Shown: positions 43,125 through 52,198, counted from the first letter of the stretch. The stretch: DNA of 64,000 nucleotides from Pseudomonas berkeleyensis (GCF_014109765.1 NZ_CP059139.1:2918001-2982000), one strand, 5' to 3'. Numbers and translations are program-made. The notes: a model not told the origin generated them from the sequence alone.

Positions 43125-46100
43125 TCAAAAGTCCCGGCGGTAGAACAGATCCAGCGAACTGGCCAGGCCACTGGCAGCTTCCAGATACAGGCGCCGGCTG
43201 AGCATGTAGCGCAGCGCGATGGTATTGGCCGGTTCGAACACCCCGACGCCATAACGCAGGCTCAGGCGTTCGGTGATGTTGCCGCTGGCCACGACACTGG
43301 TGGTCACGCCACTGCCTTCGGTATCGAGCTGAAAGTCCTGAATGCCCAGACTGTTGGCCAGGCTGGTGGTCAACGACGAACTGCCGGCCAGACCGAGCGC
43401 CAGTGCGGCCTGGCCGAGCATGTTGTTGTCACCGCTGCTCTGCCCCAGCGGACGGCCGAGCACCAGATAGGACAGCGCCTGTTCCTGGCTCATAGTCGGC
43501 TCAGCGAATACCGTGGTCGTGGGCTGCTCGGCGCTGCCGGAAAGGCGAATGCCTGCGACGACGTTGTCGACCCGGCGAATGGCTTCGACATCGAGGAACG
43601 GTTGGTCGATGGGGCCGGTGAACAACAAGCGCGCCCGGCGGATGGTCAGACGCTGGCCATAGGCGCGGTAGCGACCATTGACCAGATCCAGCTCACCGCG
43701 GGTATCGAGGTCATCGCCGATATGCATACGGCCGCGCAAATCCGCAGTCAGGCCAAACCCGCTGAACGCCAGTTTGTCCTGGCCGACTTCGACGTCGACA
43801 TCCATGGCGATGCCCATGCCCTGCTCCGCCGCCGGCGCTTCACGTCCGACTACGCGCGCATCGTTGGACAGTTTTACCGTGGAAGGCGGCAACTCTCGCA
43901 CGCTGATCAGCCCACGCGGCACAGCGACCTTGCCCTTGACCGCCAGGTGCTCGGCGCGCAATTGCAGTTGCAGATCCGGTTCCACCTCAAGCTCGGCATA
44001 GGGCTCGACCTTCACCGGCAGACGCTGCCCCTGCAGGCTCATATCCCCCACCAGCCCCTCGCTCCAGTTCAGCTCGCCCTTCAGGTTGCCACGTCCCTGC
44101 TCGCCGCTGCGCCAGTCACCCGACAGCTGTACCTGCTCACCGGCGATCAGCGCCTGTAATTGCAGCGCTTCCAGGCTGACCGGCAATTCGCTGCCGGACA
44201 GCTCGCCCCCCTCCAGGCGCAACTGGCCGTTGATCTGCGGCGCCAACAGGTGACCGGCGATATTGCCACTGCCCTGCAAGCGCCCTTCGAGCTTGTCGGC
44301 CATCGGCACGAACGGACGCAGCACGGCCAGATCGAAACCGCTCAGGCGAAACTCGCCATTGACCGGTTTGTTTTGCGGACGCGGATCGATCTGCGCCTGC
44401 AACGTCAGCTCACCCATGCCGGCGCTGACGAAACGCAGCTCACTGTCCACCCGTTGTGGTCGCAAGGTGCTGTCCAGACGCAGGCTGTCGTAGGGGAAAT
44501 CGTGCCACTGCTCCTCGTCCGGCTGACGAATGCGCAAGGTACCTGCCCCGGCATCGAGCAGGATGCGTCCATTGGGGCCGCTGTCCGGCAGATCGAGCTT
44601 GAGCTGGCCGTCCAGGCGCCCTTGCCAGGCGAAATCATCAGGCAGCCAGGGTTGCAGGCTGGCCAGGGGGAAGTTTTCCAGGCGCCAGTCCAGAGACGGC
44701 TGAGGCATCAGACGCTGCTGCGCACCACACAAGCTGGCATCGCCGGATCGCCAGCAATGCGCGCCCAGATTCATCCGGCCACTGGCCAGGCGCTCCAGAC
44801 TCGCCGCCTGCTGCAACTGCCAGTCCTGTCCGCCGCTCTGGATACGGCCACTGGCGATGCGTCCGCGCCAGTCGCCCTGCTCGCTGAGCGTGCCATCGAC
44901 CGCCAACGCCAGTTGCAACAATGGCCCTTGCAGACTCAACTCCAGCGCCTGCCGGCGCAGGTCACCACTGCCATCGACCTGCAGACGGCCCAGGTAGGTG
45001 TCGCCCACACGGATACCGCGCAGATTCAGGCCGATTCGTGCCTGCTGGCGGGCATCGAGCGTCGCGTCGAGTTGCAACCTGCGCAGACTGGGATCACCGA
45101 ACGCCAGGCGTTCGCCGCTGAGCGCCAGTTGCCCCTGCGGTGCCTGCAGTGTGCCGGCCAGCGAAAGCTGGCCCTGCATCTGCCCCTGCAAGCCAGGCCA
45201 GAGCTGCCCCAGGCGCGGTAGCGCCAGTTCCAGTTGGCCACGCAAGCGCTGATCGAGCGCGCCCTGGCCACTGATCCGGTTGTCGCCCAGGCGCACCAGC
45301 AGGCGCGCCAGTTGCCACTGCTCACCGGCGCCAGTGCCCTGCACTTGCAACTGCGCGGGTTGACCGCGCAGGCGCCCGTTCAGGTCGATGTCGACCTGCG
45401 CCTGTAACGCCCCGTCATCGAAACGGCCCGAGGTATTCAGCGGTCCCCCGAGGTTACCGGGCATCTCCGCCAGCCAGTATCCAGGGTCGAGCTCGCTAAG
45501 CTGCAACATGGCCTGCCAGTCGATGCCGTCGGCAAAACCCAGTTTGACCACGCCCTCGGCGCGCCCCTGGCCCGCGACCAGTTGCAGCTGCGGCAGACTC
45601 ACCTGGCCCAGATCACCACTGACCGGGCTGCTCAGGCTGAAATCCCCCGCCGGCCCCTGCAACTGGGCGGCGAAATTGCCCAGGTAGTTGCCGTCGCTGT
45701 AGCTGACCTCCGCCTGCAGCTGATGCAAGGCCACGGGCGGCGGTGCCTCCAGTGGATAGAGGCGCTGCCAGGGAAAGGCCAGCCAGTCCAGTTTCGCATC
45801 GGCCTGAAACGCTTCGCTCCAGGCAAGTGCGCCGGTGAGCTGCAGATACTGCTGTTGCTCGGCCTCGATACGCAGCCATTCGATATCAGCGCCTTTGGAG
45901 TCCACCCGCCCGCTTAGCGTCAGCGGCATCGGGGCCTGTTCGGCTGGCAGACTGGCAGTGCCCTCGAGGCGATAGCCCGCGGCCAGATCGCCCTTGGCCT
46001 GCACTGTCAGGTCTTGCAGATCCAGCGTCTGTGGCAAGGCGCTGCTGGCCTGGAAACGCCGGCTGGTCAGACGCAGCTCGGCTGGCAGATGCTCGGCCAG

Positions 46101-46808
46101 CGCCTGCACCTGCCCTTCGAGGCGAGCATCGAGATAGCCACTGCTATCGGCCTCGAGCTTGAGGCTGCGCTGCAACTCCCCACCGACCTGCAGCACTACC
46201 TGCCAGGCCTTGCCGTCGACTTCCGGTAGTTGCAGGCGGCCACTCAGGGCCAGCGGCCAATCGCCCTGCGGCGTCAGCTGGCCGCTGACATCCAGGCTCA
46301 GGTCATCGCGCTGCAAGGCCAGGCGCTGCAGTTGCACGCCCTGCTCGTTCCAACTGGCGACCAGTTCGAGATCGCTTAGCTGCGTCTGGCCATCCAGGCG
46401 CAGTTCGCCCAGTTGAATATCGCCCAACTGCAGACGCAGCGGCAGTTTCAGGTTCGGCAGGCTCAACGGCTCTGCGCTGGACTCGCCACTTTCCGGCAGG
46501 GTCACGGCCACCTGCTGCAGATGCAGACGATCCAGGCACAGCGTCAGGCGTAACAGGCATGATGGTGACCAGGCCATGTCGGGTTGCTGCAGCTCTACCC
46601 GCATCTCGTCCTGCTGCCAGAGCAGCGTATCGGCCTGCCAGGCGCCACCGAGACGGCCATTGAAGTTGTCGACCTGCAAGCCAGGCACCTGCGCCAACAG
46701 CCATCGGCTGCCACCCTGGGTACCCAGCACCAGCCAGAGCACGGCGCCAAGCAGCAGCGCCAGGCTCAACAGGCCGATGGCCAACCCTTTCAGCAGGCGC
46801 CGCGTCAT
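43125..46808 (-). CDS. tamB: Translocation and assembly module subunit TamB
   Basis: 1227-residue AsmA-like protein anchored in the inner membrane by one N-terminal helix (MTRRLLKGLAIGLLSLALLLGAVLWLVLG is the anchor region) and spanning the periplasm as a long beta-groove. Highly repetitive short beta strands rich in Leu and Gln fill most of it, and the conserved C-terminal DUF490/TamB domain (about 900-1227) ends YLEAASGLASSLDLFYRRDF. It partners TamA for insertion of outer-membrane proteins and, per recent work on the family, anterograde phospholipid transport. The ATG at 46808 overlaps the tamA stop by 4 bp and places the anchor at the N-terminus. Confidence 0.94.
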   Translation of the reverse strand: MTRRLLKGLAIGLLSLALLLGAVLWLVLGTQGGSRWLLAQVPGLQVDNFNGRLGGAWQADTLLWQQDEMRVELQQPDMAWSPSCLLRLTLCLDRLHLQQVAVTLPESGESSAEPLSLPNLKLPLRLQLGDIQLGELRLDGQTQLSDLELVASWNEQGVQLQRLALQRDDLSLDVSGQLTPQGDWPLALSGRLQLPEVDGKAWQVVLQVGGELQRSLKLEADSSGYLDARLEGQVQALAEHLPAELRLTSRRFQASSALPQTLDLQDLTVQAKGDLAAGYRLEGTASLPAEQAPMPLTLSGRVDSKGADIEWLRIEAEQQQYLQLTGALAWSEAFQADAKLDWLAFPWQRLYPLEAPPPVALHQLQAEVSYSDGNYLGNFAAQLQGPAGDFSLSSPVSGDLGQVSLPQLQLVAGQGRAEGVVKLGFADGIDWQAMLQLSELDPGYWLAEMPGNLGGPLNTSGRFDDGALQAQVDIDLNGRLRGQPAQLQVQGTGAGEQWQLARLLVRLGDNRISGQGALDQRLRGQLELALPRLGQLWPGLQGQMQGQLSLAGTLQAPQGQLALSGERLAFGDPSLRRLQLDATLDARQQARIGLNLRGIRVGDTYLGRLQVDGSGDLRRQALELSLQGPLLQLALAVDGTLSEQGDWRGRIASGRIQSGGQDWQLQQAASLERLASGRMNLGAHCWRSGDASLCGAQQRLMPQPSLDWRLENFPLASLQPWLPDDFAWQGRLDGQLKLDLPDSGPNGRILLDAGAGTLRIRQPDEEQWHDFPYDSLRLDSTLRPQRVDSELRFVSAGMGELTLQAQIDPRPQNKPVNGEFRLSGFDLAVLRPFVPMADKLEGRLQGSGNIAGHLLAPQINGQLRLEGGELSGSELPVSLEALQLQALIAGEQVQLSGDWRSGEQGRGNLKGELNWSEGLVGDMSLQGQRLPVKVEPYAELEVEPDLQLQLRAEHLAVKGKVAVPRGLISVRELPPSTVKLSNDARVVGREAPAAEQGMGIAMDVDVEVGQDKLAFSGFGLTADLRGRMHIGDDLDTRGELDLVNGRYRAYGQRLTIRRARLLFTGPIDQPFLDVEAIRRVDNVVAGIRLSGSAEQPTTTVFAEPTMSQEQALSYLVLGRPLGQSSGDNNMLGQAALALGLAGSSSLTTSLANSLGIQDFQLDTEGSGVTTSVVASGNITERLSLRYGVGVFEPANTIALRYMLSRRLYLEAASGLASSLDLFYRRDF

Positions 46809-48532
46809 AGCTCCGGCCCCATGGAGAAGTGCAGGCGTACACCGCCGTCGTCGTCCAACGCATGGGCCAGATCCAGGCGCAGCGGGCCAACCGGTGAAAC
46901 CCAGCGCACGCCGAAACCGACACCGGTTTTCAAGGTGGGGATATCCAGCGAATTGAATGCGTTGCCCTGGTCGATAAAGGTCGCCAGGCGCCATTTGTCA
47001 GTCAGGCTGTACTGGTATTCAGCGCTGGCGGCGAACAGATAACGACCACCGATCTTGTCACCACGGTTGTTCTCCGGCGACAGGCTCTGATAGTCGTAGC
47101 CGCGCACGCTCTGATCACCACCGGCGAAGAAGCGCAGAGAAGGCGGCACGGAGGAGAAACCGTTGGTCTCGGTGCCACCGAACTGCACCCGGCCGAGGAC
47201 GCGATGGTTGCTGAAAAAGGTGGTCAGGCCCTTGAGCATGACGTTGCCGTGCAGCACGTTGGCATCGGACAACACGCCATCCACTGCTCCGGCCAGATCG
47301 AACTGCACCCGATAGCCTTCGTTCGGATCGAGGCGGTTATCGCTGCGCAGTAACGAATAGCTGACGCCCGGCATCAGCAAGGTGCTGAGCCCGGAGTCAT
47401 CGCCCAGGCGATATTCCTCACGCTGCCATTTGACCGACAGTACCCGCTGCCAGCCACCAGCACGCTGGCTATGCCACTCCGGGCCAACGGTCAGCAGGCG
47501 GCTGAGGCTGTCCTTGCTGGCCAGTTCTTCGTACTGATAGCCGCCGGCCAGGCGCAACTTGTCGGTCAAAGGCGGATCACCGGGGATGTCGTACCACAGG
47601 CCGACGTTCTGCCGCGGCGCCGATAGCTCGGTTTCCACGCCGTAGCTGTGGCCCTGCGGGTTCCGCCAGTGGCGCGTCCAGTTGGCACGCAGGCGTGGCC
47701 CGACATCGGTGGAGAAACCAAGGCCCAGCCCCATCGTGCGCGGTTCGCGGGTCTGCAGCGCGACTGCAACGGGAATGCGCAACTGGTCAGCCTGGGTGGG
47801 AATGGCATCGACCCGCACCGACTCGAAATAGCCACTGGACTGCAAGGCCTGGTACAGCTCGGCGATCAGCTCGGAGTCATAGGGCGTATCGGCCTTGAAC
47901 GGCACCATACGCCGCAACAAATCCTCATCGAAGGGGAAGTCGCCGCTGAAGGCGATATCGCCCAGGCTGTAGCGCGGCCCACTGACGAATACCAGGTCGA
48001 TATCGGCCACGCCTGCAGTTGGGTCGATCTCCAGGCTCTGCTGGGAAAAACGCCCATCGAAGAAGCCGTAACGCGAGGCCTGGTTCTGGATCAATCGCTT
48101 GGCATCTTCGTAACGCCCATGATTGAGCACCGAGCCCGGTTGCAGGCGACTGGCATTGGGCACCCGAAAGGCCGACAGCTCACTGGCCGGGCCTTCGATG
48201 CGGATGTTCACATTGCGCAGACGCACGCGCTCGCCAGGTTCGACCTCGAGCACCAGGCGCGGTGTTTCACCTTCCTCGATGCGACTGCGGATACGCGCCT
48301 GGTAATACCCCAACGCCTGCGCGGCCTTGTCCGCCTCGCTTTCGGCAATGCGGCGCAGACGGCGTAGGGCCTGCGCATCACGGCCATCGAGGCTCCCGAC
48401 GTAACCTTCGATATTGGCCTTAAGCGCCGAATTGCTCGGGGTGACTCGCACGTCCAGCTCGCCTGCGGCAAGGGCACCAGTACTGATCAGCAGCAGTGCA
48501 AGGCTGCGCTGCAAATGTCCATATACACTCAT
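46805..48532 (-). CDS. tamA: Outer-membrane assembly factor TamA (Omp85 family)
   Basis: 575-residue Omp85 protein. A signal peptide (HLQRSLALLLISTGALAAG) precedes three POTRA domains (about residues 25-260) and a 16-strand barrel. The L6-type motif is visible in FFAGGDQSVRGYDYQSLSP (VRGYDY), and the last strand ends GGVRLHFSMGPEL with a terminal hydrophobic residue. It works with TamB, encoded directly downstream with a 4-bp overlap. The start at 48532 (MSVYGHLQ) is preferred; an upstream ATG at 48550 is possible. Confidence 0.94.
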   Translation of the reverse strand: MSVYGHLQRSLALLLISTGALAAGELDVRVTPSNSALKANIEGYVGSLDGRDAQALRRLRRIAESEADKAAQALGYYQARIRSRIEEGETPRLVLEVEPGERVRLRNVNIRIEGPASELSAFRVPNASRLQPGSVLNHGRYEDAKRLIQNQASRYGFFDGRFSQQSLEIDPTAGVADIDLVFVSGPRYSLGDIAFSGDFPFDEDLLRRMVPFKADTPYDSELIAELYQALQSSGYFESVRVDAIPTQADQLRIPVAVALQTREPRTMGLGLGFSTDVGPRLRANWTRHWRNPQGHSYGVETELSAPRQNVGLWYDIPGDPPLTDKLRLAGGYQYEELASKDSLSRLLTVGPEWHSQRAGGWQRVLSVKWQREEYRLGDDSGLSTLLMPGVSYSLLRSDNRLDPNEGYRVQFDLAGAVDGVLSDANVLHGNVMLKGLTTFFSNHRVLGRVQFGGTETNGFSSVPPSLRFFAGGDQSVRGYDYQSLSPENNRGDKIGGRYLFAASAEYQYSLTDKWRLATFIDQGNAFNSLDIPTLKTGVGFGVRWVSPVGPLRLDLAHALDDDGGVRLHFSMGPEL

Positions 48533-48601
48533 GGCCGGGGATGCTACCACGGAGCGAAGCGCGCGCTAGAAGCTTCGCGCCATGTGCAGACAGCCGGAGT
48601 T

Positions 48602-48746
48602 CAGAATCTGTTCACGATCTTGCGAGCTAGAGAGACGCAAGGCAAAAACAGACGAGAAAGCACAGTTTACGAGTTGTAAATGAGCATTTCCGAGTCTGTT
48701 TTTAACGCAGCAGCTCCGACGCGCAGCTGATCGTGAACAGATTCTC
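48602..48746 (-). repeat. Hairpin-forming repeat, copy B (145 bp)
   Basis: The ends AGAATCTGTTCACGATC (48603-48619) and GATCGTGAACAGATTCT (48729-48745) are a 17-bp perfect inverted repeat. Inside, AAAAACAGAC (48644-48653) pairs with GTCTGTTTTT (48694-48703). The centre (48665-48689) is shared with copy A at 24 of 25 positions. The right end overlaps the stop codon of the GNAT gene at 48745-48747. See copy A and the findings. Confidence 0.8.
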
Positions 48747-49389
48747 AGGCGCTGGCGCGCACCACAGGCTGTGGATTGGGGTGGAAAAACACGTGCTCCA
48801 CCACCGGGCCGATGGCCAGCTCGCCGACCTCCTCGTAACCCTGGCGCCGGTAGAACTCCAGGTAGCGCGAGTTGCCGGTGTCCAGCACCACGCCTTGCGA
48901 GCCGGAATCCTCGGCGCACCAATCGTGCAGGGCCTCGAGCAACTGTTCGCCGCGATGCTGGCCCTGGAACTCGGGATGAATGCCCAGCAAGGGCAGCACG
49001 TGATAGGGGCCGGGCGGCAGGCAGGCGAGCACGGCATCGTGGTACTCGAGATAGCGCTTGGTGCAGCGAAAACCGGTGCTCAGCAGCATGCGCAGGCGCC
49101 AACTCCAGCTCTCGGTGATGTCCAGCCGGCGCTGCGGCGGCGCGATCAAGGCAGCGCCGATCAGGCGGTCATCGATCAGCAGACCGATGGCCGGCAGATC
49201 CTCGTCGAAATGCCGCTGCACCAGCTCCCGGATGGTCGCCCGTACGCGCTGGTCGAACCCGGCGCGCTCGGCCTCGAACAGGTAGGCGAAAGTCGGTTCA
49301 TGACGGTAGGCGTGATAGAGCAGCGAGCGCACTTCGCGGGCATAACCACCGTCGAGCATACGAATTTCGGCAGGAGCGTTGTGGGGCAT
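48745..49389 (-). CDS. GNAT-family N-acetyltransferase
   Basis: 214-residue acetyltransferase of unknown substrate. The acetyl-CoA-binding region reads [23 protein letters not shown] (about residues 130-152: Q/R-x-x-G-x-G/E pattern), followed by [25 protein letters not shown]. The N-terminal half resembles plant- and Pseudomonas-type GNATs with an LLSTGFRC insert. It diverges from xthA across a 166-bp gap that contains a truncated repeat copy. The stop codon TGA merges with the end of repeat copy B. Confidence 0.85.
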   Translation of the reverse strand: MPHNAPAEIRMLDGGYAREVRSLLYHAYRHEPTFAYLFEAERAGFDQRVRATIRELVQRHFDEDLPAIGLLIDDRLIGAALIAPPQRRLDITESWSWRLRMLLSTGFRCTKRYLEYHDAVLACLPPGPYHVLPLLGIHPEFQGQHRGEQLLEALHDWCAEDSGSQGVVLDTGNSRYLEFYRRQGYEEVGELAIGPVVEHVFFHPNPQPVVRASA

Positions 49390-49414
49390 GGCGAACCTCT
49401 GTTGTTATCGTTTT

Positions 49415-49457
49415 CAGAATGTGCGCAGAGTCTGCTGCGCGTCGGCCATACAGCGTT
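49415..49457 (+). repeat. Hairpin-forming repeat, truncated copy C
   Basis: 49429-49457 matches copy A (50381-50409) at 27 of 29 positions, and the terminal CAGAA lies at the same distance upstream as GAGAA in copy A. Only the gene-proximal end of the element is present. It lies between the divergent GNAT and xthA starts. Confidence 0.65.
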
Positions 49458-49555
49458 ACAGGCAACTTAGCACCCCTGCCTTCTGGCTGCCAGGCGCTGG
49501 TCGCCGGCGCGACGGATCGGCTAGCATCGCCTTTTCGTCCCAGAATCCGCCGCCC

Positions 49556-50368
49556 ATGAAAATCGTCTCGTTCAATATCAATGGCCTGCGTGCCCGCCCT
49601 CACCAACTGCAAGCACTGATCGAAAAGCACCAGCCGGACGTGATCGGCCTGCAGGAAACCAAGGTGGCCGATGAGCAGTTTCCGGAAGCGGAAATCCGCC
49701 AGCTCGGTTATCACGTGCACTACCACGGTCAGAAAGGTCACTACGGCGTCGCCCTGCTCTCGCGCCAGGAACCGCTGAGCCTGCACAAGGGCTTTCCCGG
49801 CGATGCAGAAGACGCCCAGCGCCGCTTCATCTACGGCACCTTCGCCGACGCACACGGCAACCCGGTCACCGTGATGAATGGCTATTTCCCTCAAGGTGAA
49901 AGCCGTGACCACCCGGTGAAGTTCCCGGCCAAGCAACGCTTCTATGCCGACCTGCAACAACTGCTGGTGGAACGCTTCGACCCGCAGCAAGCTCTGGTGG
50001 TGATGGGTGACATCAACATCAGCCCCGAGGACTGCGACATCGGCATCGGCGAGCCCAACCGCCTGCGCTGGCTGAAAACCGGCAAATGCAGCTTCCTGCC
50101 GGAAGAGCGCGAATGGCTGGCGACCTTGAAGAACTGGGGCCTGGTCGATAGCTTCCGCCACCTGCACCCAGAGGTGAACGACCGTTTCAGCTGGTTCGAT
50201 TACCGCAGCCGCGGTTTCGAGGACGAGCCCAAGCGCGGCCTGCGCATCGATGTGATCCTCGCCAGCCAGCCGCTGCAGGCACGTCTCAAGGATGCCGGCA
50301 TCGACTATGACCTGCGTGGCATGGACAAGCCATCGGATCATGCCCCTATCTGGCTGGAACTGGCCTGA
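49556..50368 (+). CDS. xthA: Exodeoxyribonuclease III (AP endonuclease)
   Basis: 270-residue Mg-dependent enzyme of base-excision repair: 5' AP endonuclease and 3'-5' exonuclease. Metal ligand E34 is in GLQETKV, the active-site GDINISPED is mid-protein and the catalytic SDHAPIW (D261, H262) is near the end. Length equals E. coli ExoIII plus two residues. The ATG at 49556 begins [14 protein letters not shown]. Its stop codon TGA (50366-50368) is fused to the end of repeat copy A. Confidence 0.97.
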   Translation: MKIVSFNINGLRARPHQLQALIEKHQPDVIGLQETKVADEQFPEAEIRQLGYHVHYHGQKGHYGVALLSRQEPLSLHKGFPGDAEDAQRRFIYGTFADAHGNPVTVMNGYFPQGESRDHPVKFPAKQRFYADLQQLLVERFDPQQALVVMGDINISPEDCDIGIGEPNRLRWLKTGKCSFLPEEREWLATLKNWGLVDSFRHLHPEVNDRFSWFDYRSRGFEDEPKRGLRIDVILASQPLQARLKDAGIDYDLRGMDKPSDHAPIWLELA

Positions 50369-50553
50369 GAACCGGTTAAAAGTCTGCTGCGCGTCGGCCA
50401 TGCTGCGTTGAAATCAAGCTGGAACGCCAGCCGCTCAAATGCTCATTTACAGCTCGTAAACTCGAATGTGAGCCCTTTGCGTTCTTCGCTTGATTCGCGG
50501 GACTACCACCGGTATTGCCAGGCTCTAGCTCGCGAGACTTTGAACAGGTTCTG
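50367..50553 (+). repeat. Hairpin-forming repeat, copy A (187 bp)
   Basis: Imperfect terminal inverted repeats: GAGAACCGGTTAAAAGTCT (50367-50385) against AGACTTTGAACAGGTTCTG (50535-50553). The internal stem is AATCAAGC (50412-50419) with GCTTGATT (50488-50495), then AACGC with GCGTT. The conserved centre 50437-50461 holds two mini-hairpins (AAATG-CT-CATTT and TTTAC-AGCTC-GTAAA). It starts inside the xthA stop codon. Compared with copy B, the stems differ in sequence yet stay paired. Confidence 0.8.
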
Positions 50554-50560
50554 AGCAGCC

Positions 50561-50579
50561 ACGAGGCGCAACGCCTCGT
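50561..50579. other. Short hairpin after repeat copy A
   Basis: ACGAGGCG (50561-50568), CAA loop, CGCCTCGT (50572-50579). An 8-bp stem without a T-run. It may aid termination after xthA. Confidence 0.4.
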
Positions 50580-50649
50580 CATATCCCTGCAACCTGACTG
50601 ACTTAATCTGCGCGGCACTTTCCCTCACCCATCAGAAGGTGCCTGCCGC

Positions 50650-52032
50650 ATGCCGCGCGCTTCGTCCGCTGTCGACCGCGACCTTTGGAGTCGCACCCTG
50701 TCCCTGCTGCTTCTGGGCTTCATCTGCTATGCCCTGCCCCTGTCGGTGCTCGCTGCCCTGCCCGCTTCACAGAACGGTCAACCGGTGTTGCGCATCCAGG
50801 GCTCCAACACCATCGGCGCCAAGCTTGGCCCGGAGCTGGTCAAAGGGCTGTTAGAAGCTCAGGGCCTGCATGACATCCAGATCCAGGACGGCAGCCGCGA
50901 CAACGAACAACGCGTGCTGGCACGCCAGGCCGACGGTCGTCTGGTGATGATCGAGGTCGCGGCGCACGGCTCAGGTACGGGATTTACCTCGCTCAAGGAG
51001 GGCACTGCCGATCTCGCCGCCTCCTCGCGCCCGATCAAGGACGCCGAAGTCGCCAGCCTCAAGACTCTCGGCGACATGCGCAGCTCGCAGGCCGAACAGA
51101 TCATCGCCATCGATGGCCTGGCAATCACCCTGCACCCCAGCAACCCCATCGCGGCACTGAGCGTGGCGCAGGTCGCCCAGCTGTTCTCCGGGGAGGTCAA
51201 TGACTGGTCGGCACTCGGCGGCAAGCCCGGCGCGGTTCGCCTGTATGCGCGCGATGACAATTCCGGTACCTACGACACCTTCAAGGAACTGGTGCTGGCA
51301 CCCGCGGGCCGCGCCCTGGCGGCAACAGCCCAGCGCTTCGAGTCCAGCACCCAGCTTTCCGATGCCGTCAGTAGCGACCCGAACGGCATCGGTTTCATCG
51401 GTCTGCCCTATGTTCGTCAGGCAAAAGCCGTGGCCATCGCCGCAGGCGATTCGCAGCCAATGCCTCCCAGCACCACACTGATCGCAACCGAGGATTACCC
51501 GCTGTCGCGGCGCCTGTTTCTGTACAACCAGCCGCAGCTGGACAACGCCTGGGCCCGCGCCCTGATCGACTTCGCCCACAGCCCGCGCGGCCAGGCTATC
51601 GTCGAGCGCAGCGGTTTCATCGCCCAGACCGTGCAAGCAGTGCAGGTCACCGCCGACGCGAAGATGCCAGCCGATTACCGCCAACTGGCCGAACAGGCGC
51701 AAAGATTGTCGGTTAACTTCCGCTTCCAGGAGGGCAGCGCGACGCTGGACAACAAGGCTCATCGCGATCTGGGTCGTGTACTGGACTACCTCCGGCAACA
51801 TGACAAGCTGCAAGGCAAGGTGGTGCTGGTCGGGTTTGGCGATCCGAAGAGCGACCCACAACGCGCCGAGCTGCTGTCGAAACTACGCGCCATGGCCGTG
51901 CGCCGCGAGCTGGCCAAGCAAGGCGTATTGCCACGCGAGGTCACCGGCCTCGGTGACGAGCTGCCGGTCGCCGCCAATAGCGAAGACAACGGGCGCATTC
52001 GCAATCGCCGCGTCGAAGTCTGGGTTTACTGA
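50650..52032 (+). CDS. PstS-like phosphate-binding domain fused to OmpA/MotB-type domain
   Basis: 460 residues with a signal peptide or anchor near residues 13-36 (LWSRTLSLLLLGFICYALPLSVLA). Residues 45-325 are a PstS-like binding protein: RIQGSNTIGAKLGPELVKGLLE, the GSGTGFTSLKEGTADLAASSRP segment that forms the anion site, and DDNSGTYDTFKELV. From about 350 an OmpA-like peptidoglycan-associated domain follows (VNFRFQEGSATLDNKAHRDLGRVLDYL ... NGRIRNRRVEVWVY). The fusion suggests a phosphate- or anion-binding protein tethered to the cell wall rather than a free ABC receptor. There is no pst gene nearby. Confidence 0.85.
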   Translation: MPRASSAVDRDLWSRTLSLLLLGFICYALPLSVLAALPASQNGQPVLRIQGSNTIGAKLGPELVKGLLEAQGLHDIQIQDGSRDNEQRVLARQADGRLVMIEVAAHGSGTGFTSLKEGTADLAASSRPIKDAEVASLKTLGDMRSSQAEQIIAIDGLAITLHPSNPIAALSVAQVAQLFSGEVNDWSALGGKPGAVRLYARDDNSGTYDTFKELVLAPAGRALAATAQRFESSTQLSDAVSSDPNGIGFIGLPYVRQAKAVAIAAGDSQPMPPSTTLIATEDYPLSRRLFLYNQPQLDNAWARALIDFAHSPRGQAIVERSGFIAQTVQAVQVTADAKMPADYRQLAEQAQRLSVNFRFQEGSATLDNKAHRDLGRVLDYLRQHDKLQGKVVLVGFGDPKSDPQRAELLSKLRAMAVRRELAKQGVLPREVTGLGDELPVAANSEDNGRIRNRRVEVWVY

Positions 52033-52198
52033 ACCTGCCGCTGTGGCGCGCCCTCACGTCGCTGGGGCTTGGCAGAATGACAAAGCGGCGTTAGCCTTTG
52101 CAGCGCGTGACGCCGGGCCCCTCTGGCGGTGAGTTTCTCACCGTGATGTCGGAGTCACTGAGTCGAATATCAACTCAGGCAGACATAAGGGAGGGCTC

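Noticed and set aside
50367..50553. Integron attC site
   Set aside because: The characteristic RYYYAAC/GTTRRRY core pair is absent, and the arms and length differ from attC; no integrase or cassette array nearby.
50367..50553. Ordinary intrinsic terminator of xthA
   Set aside because: The element is 187 bp, has no U-run after its stems and its central block is conserved in sequence, which a terminator does not require.
48602..50553. Insertion sequence
   Set aside because: There are terminal inverted repeats but no transposase gene within or between the copies; at most a non-autonomous element.
52033..52198. yybP-ykoY manganese riboswitch upstream of the TerC gene
   Set aside because: Neither the GGGGAGUA-type core nor the second conserved loop is visible.
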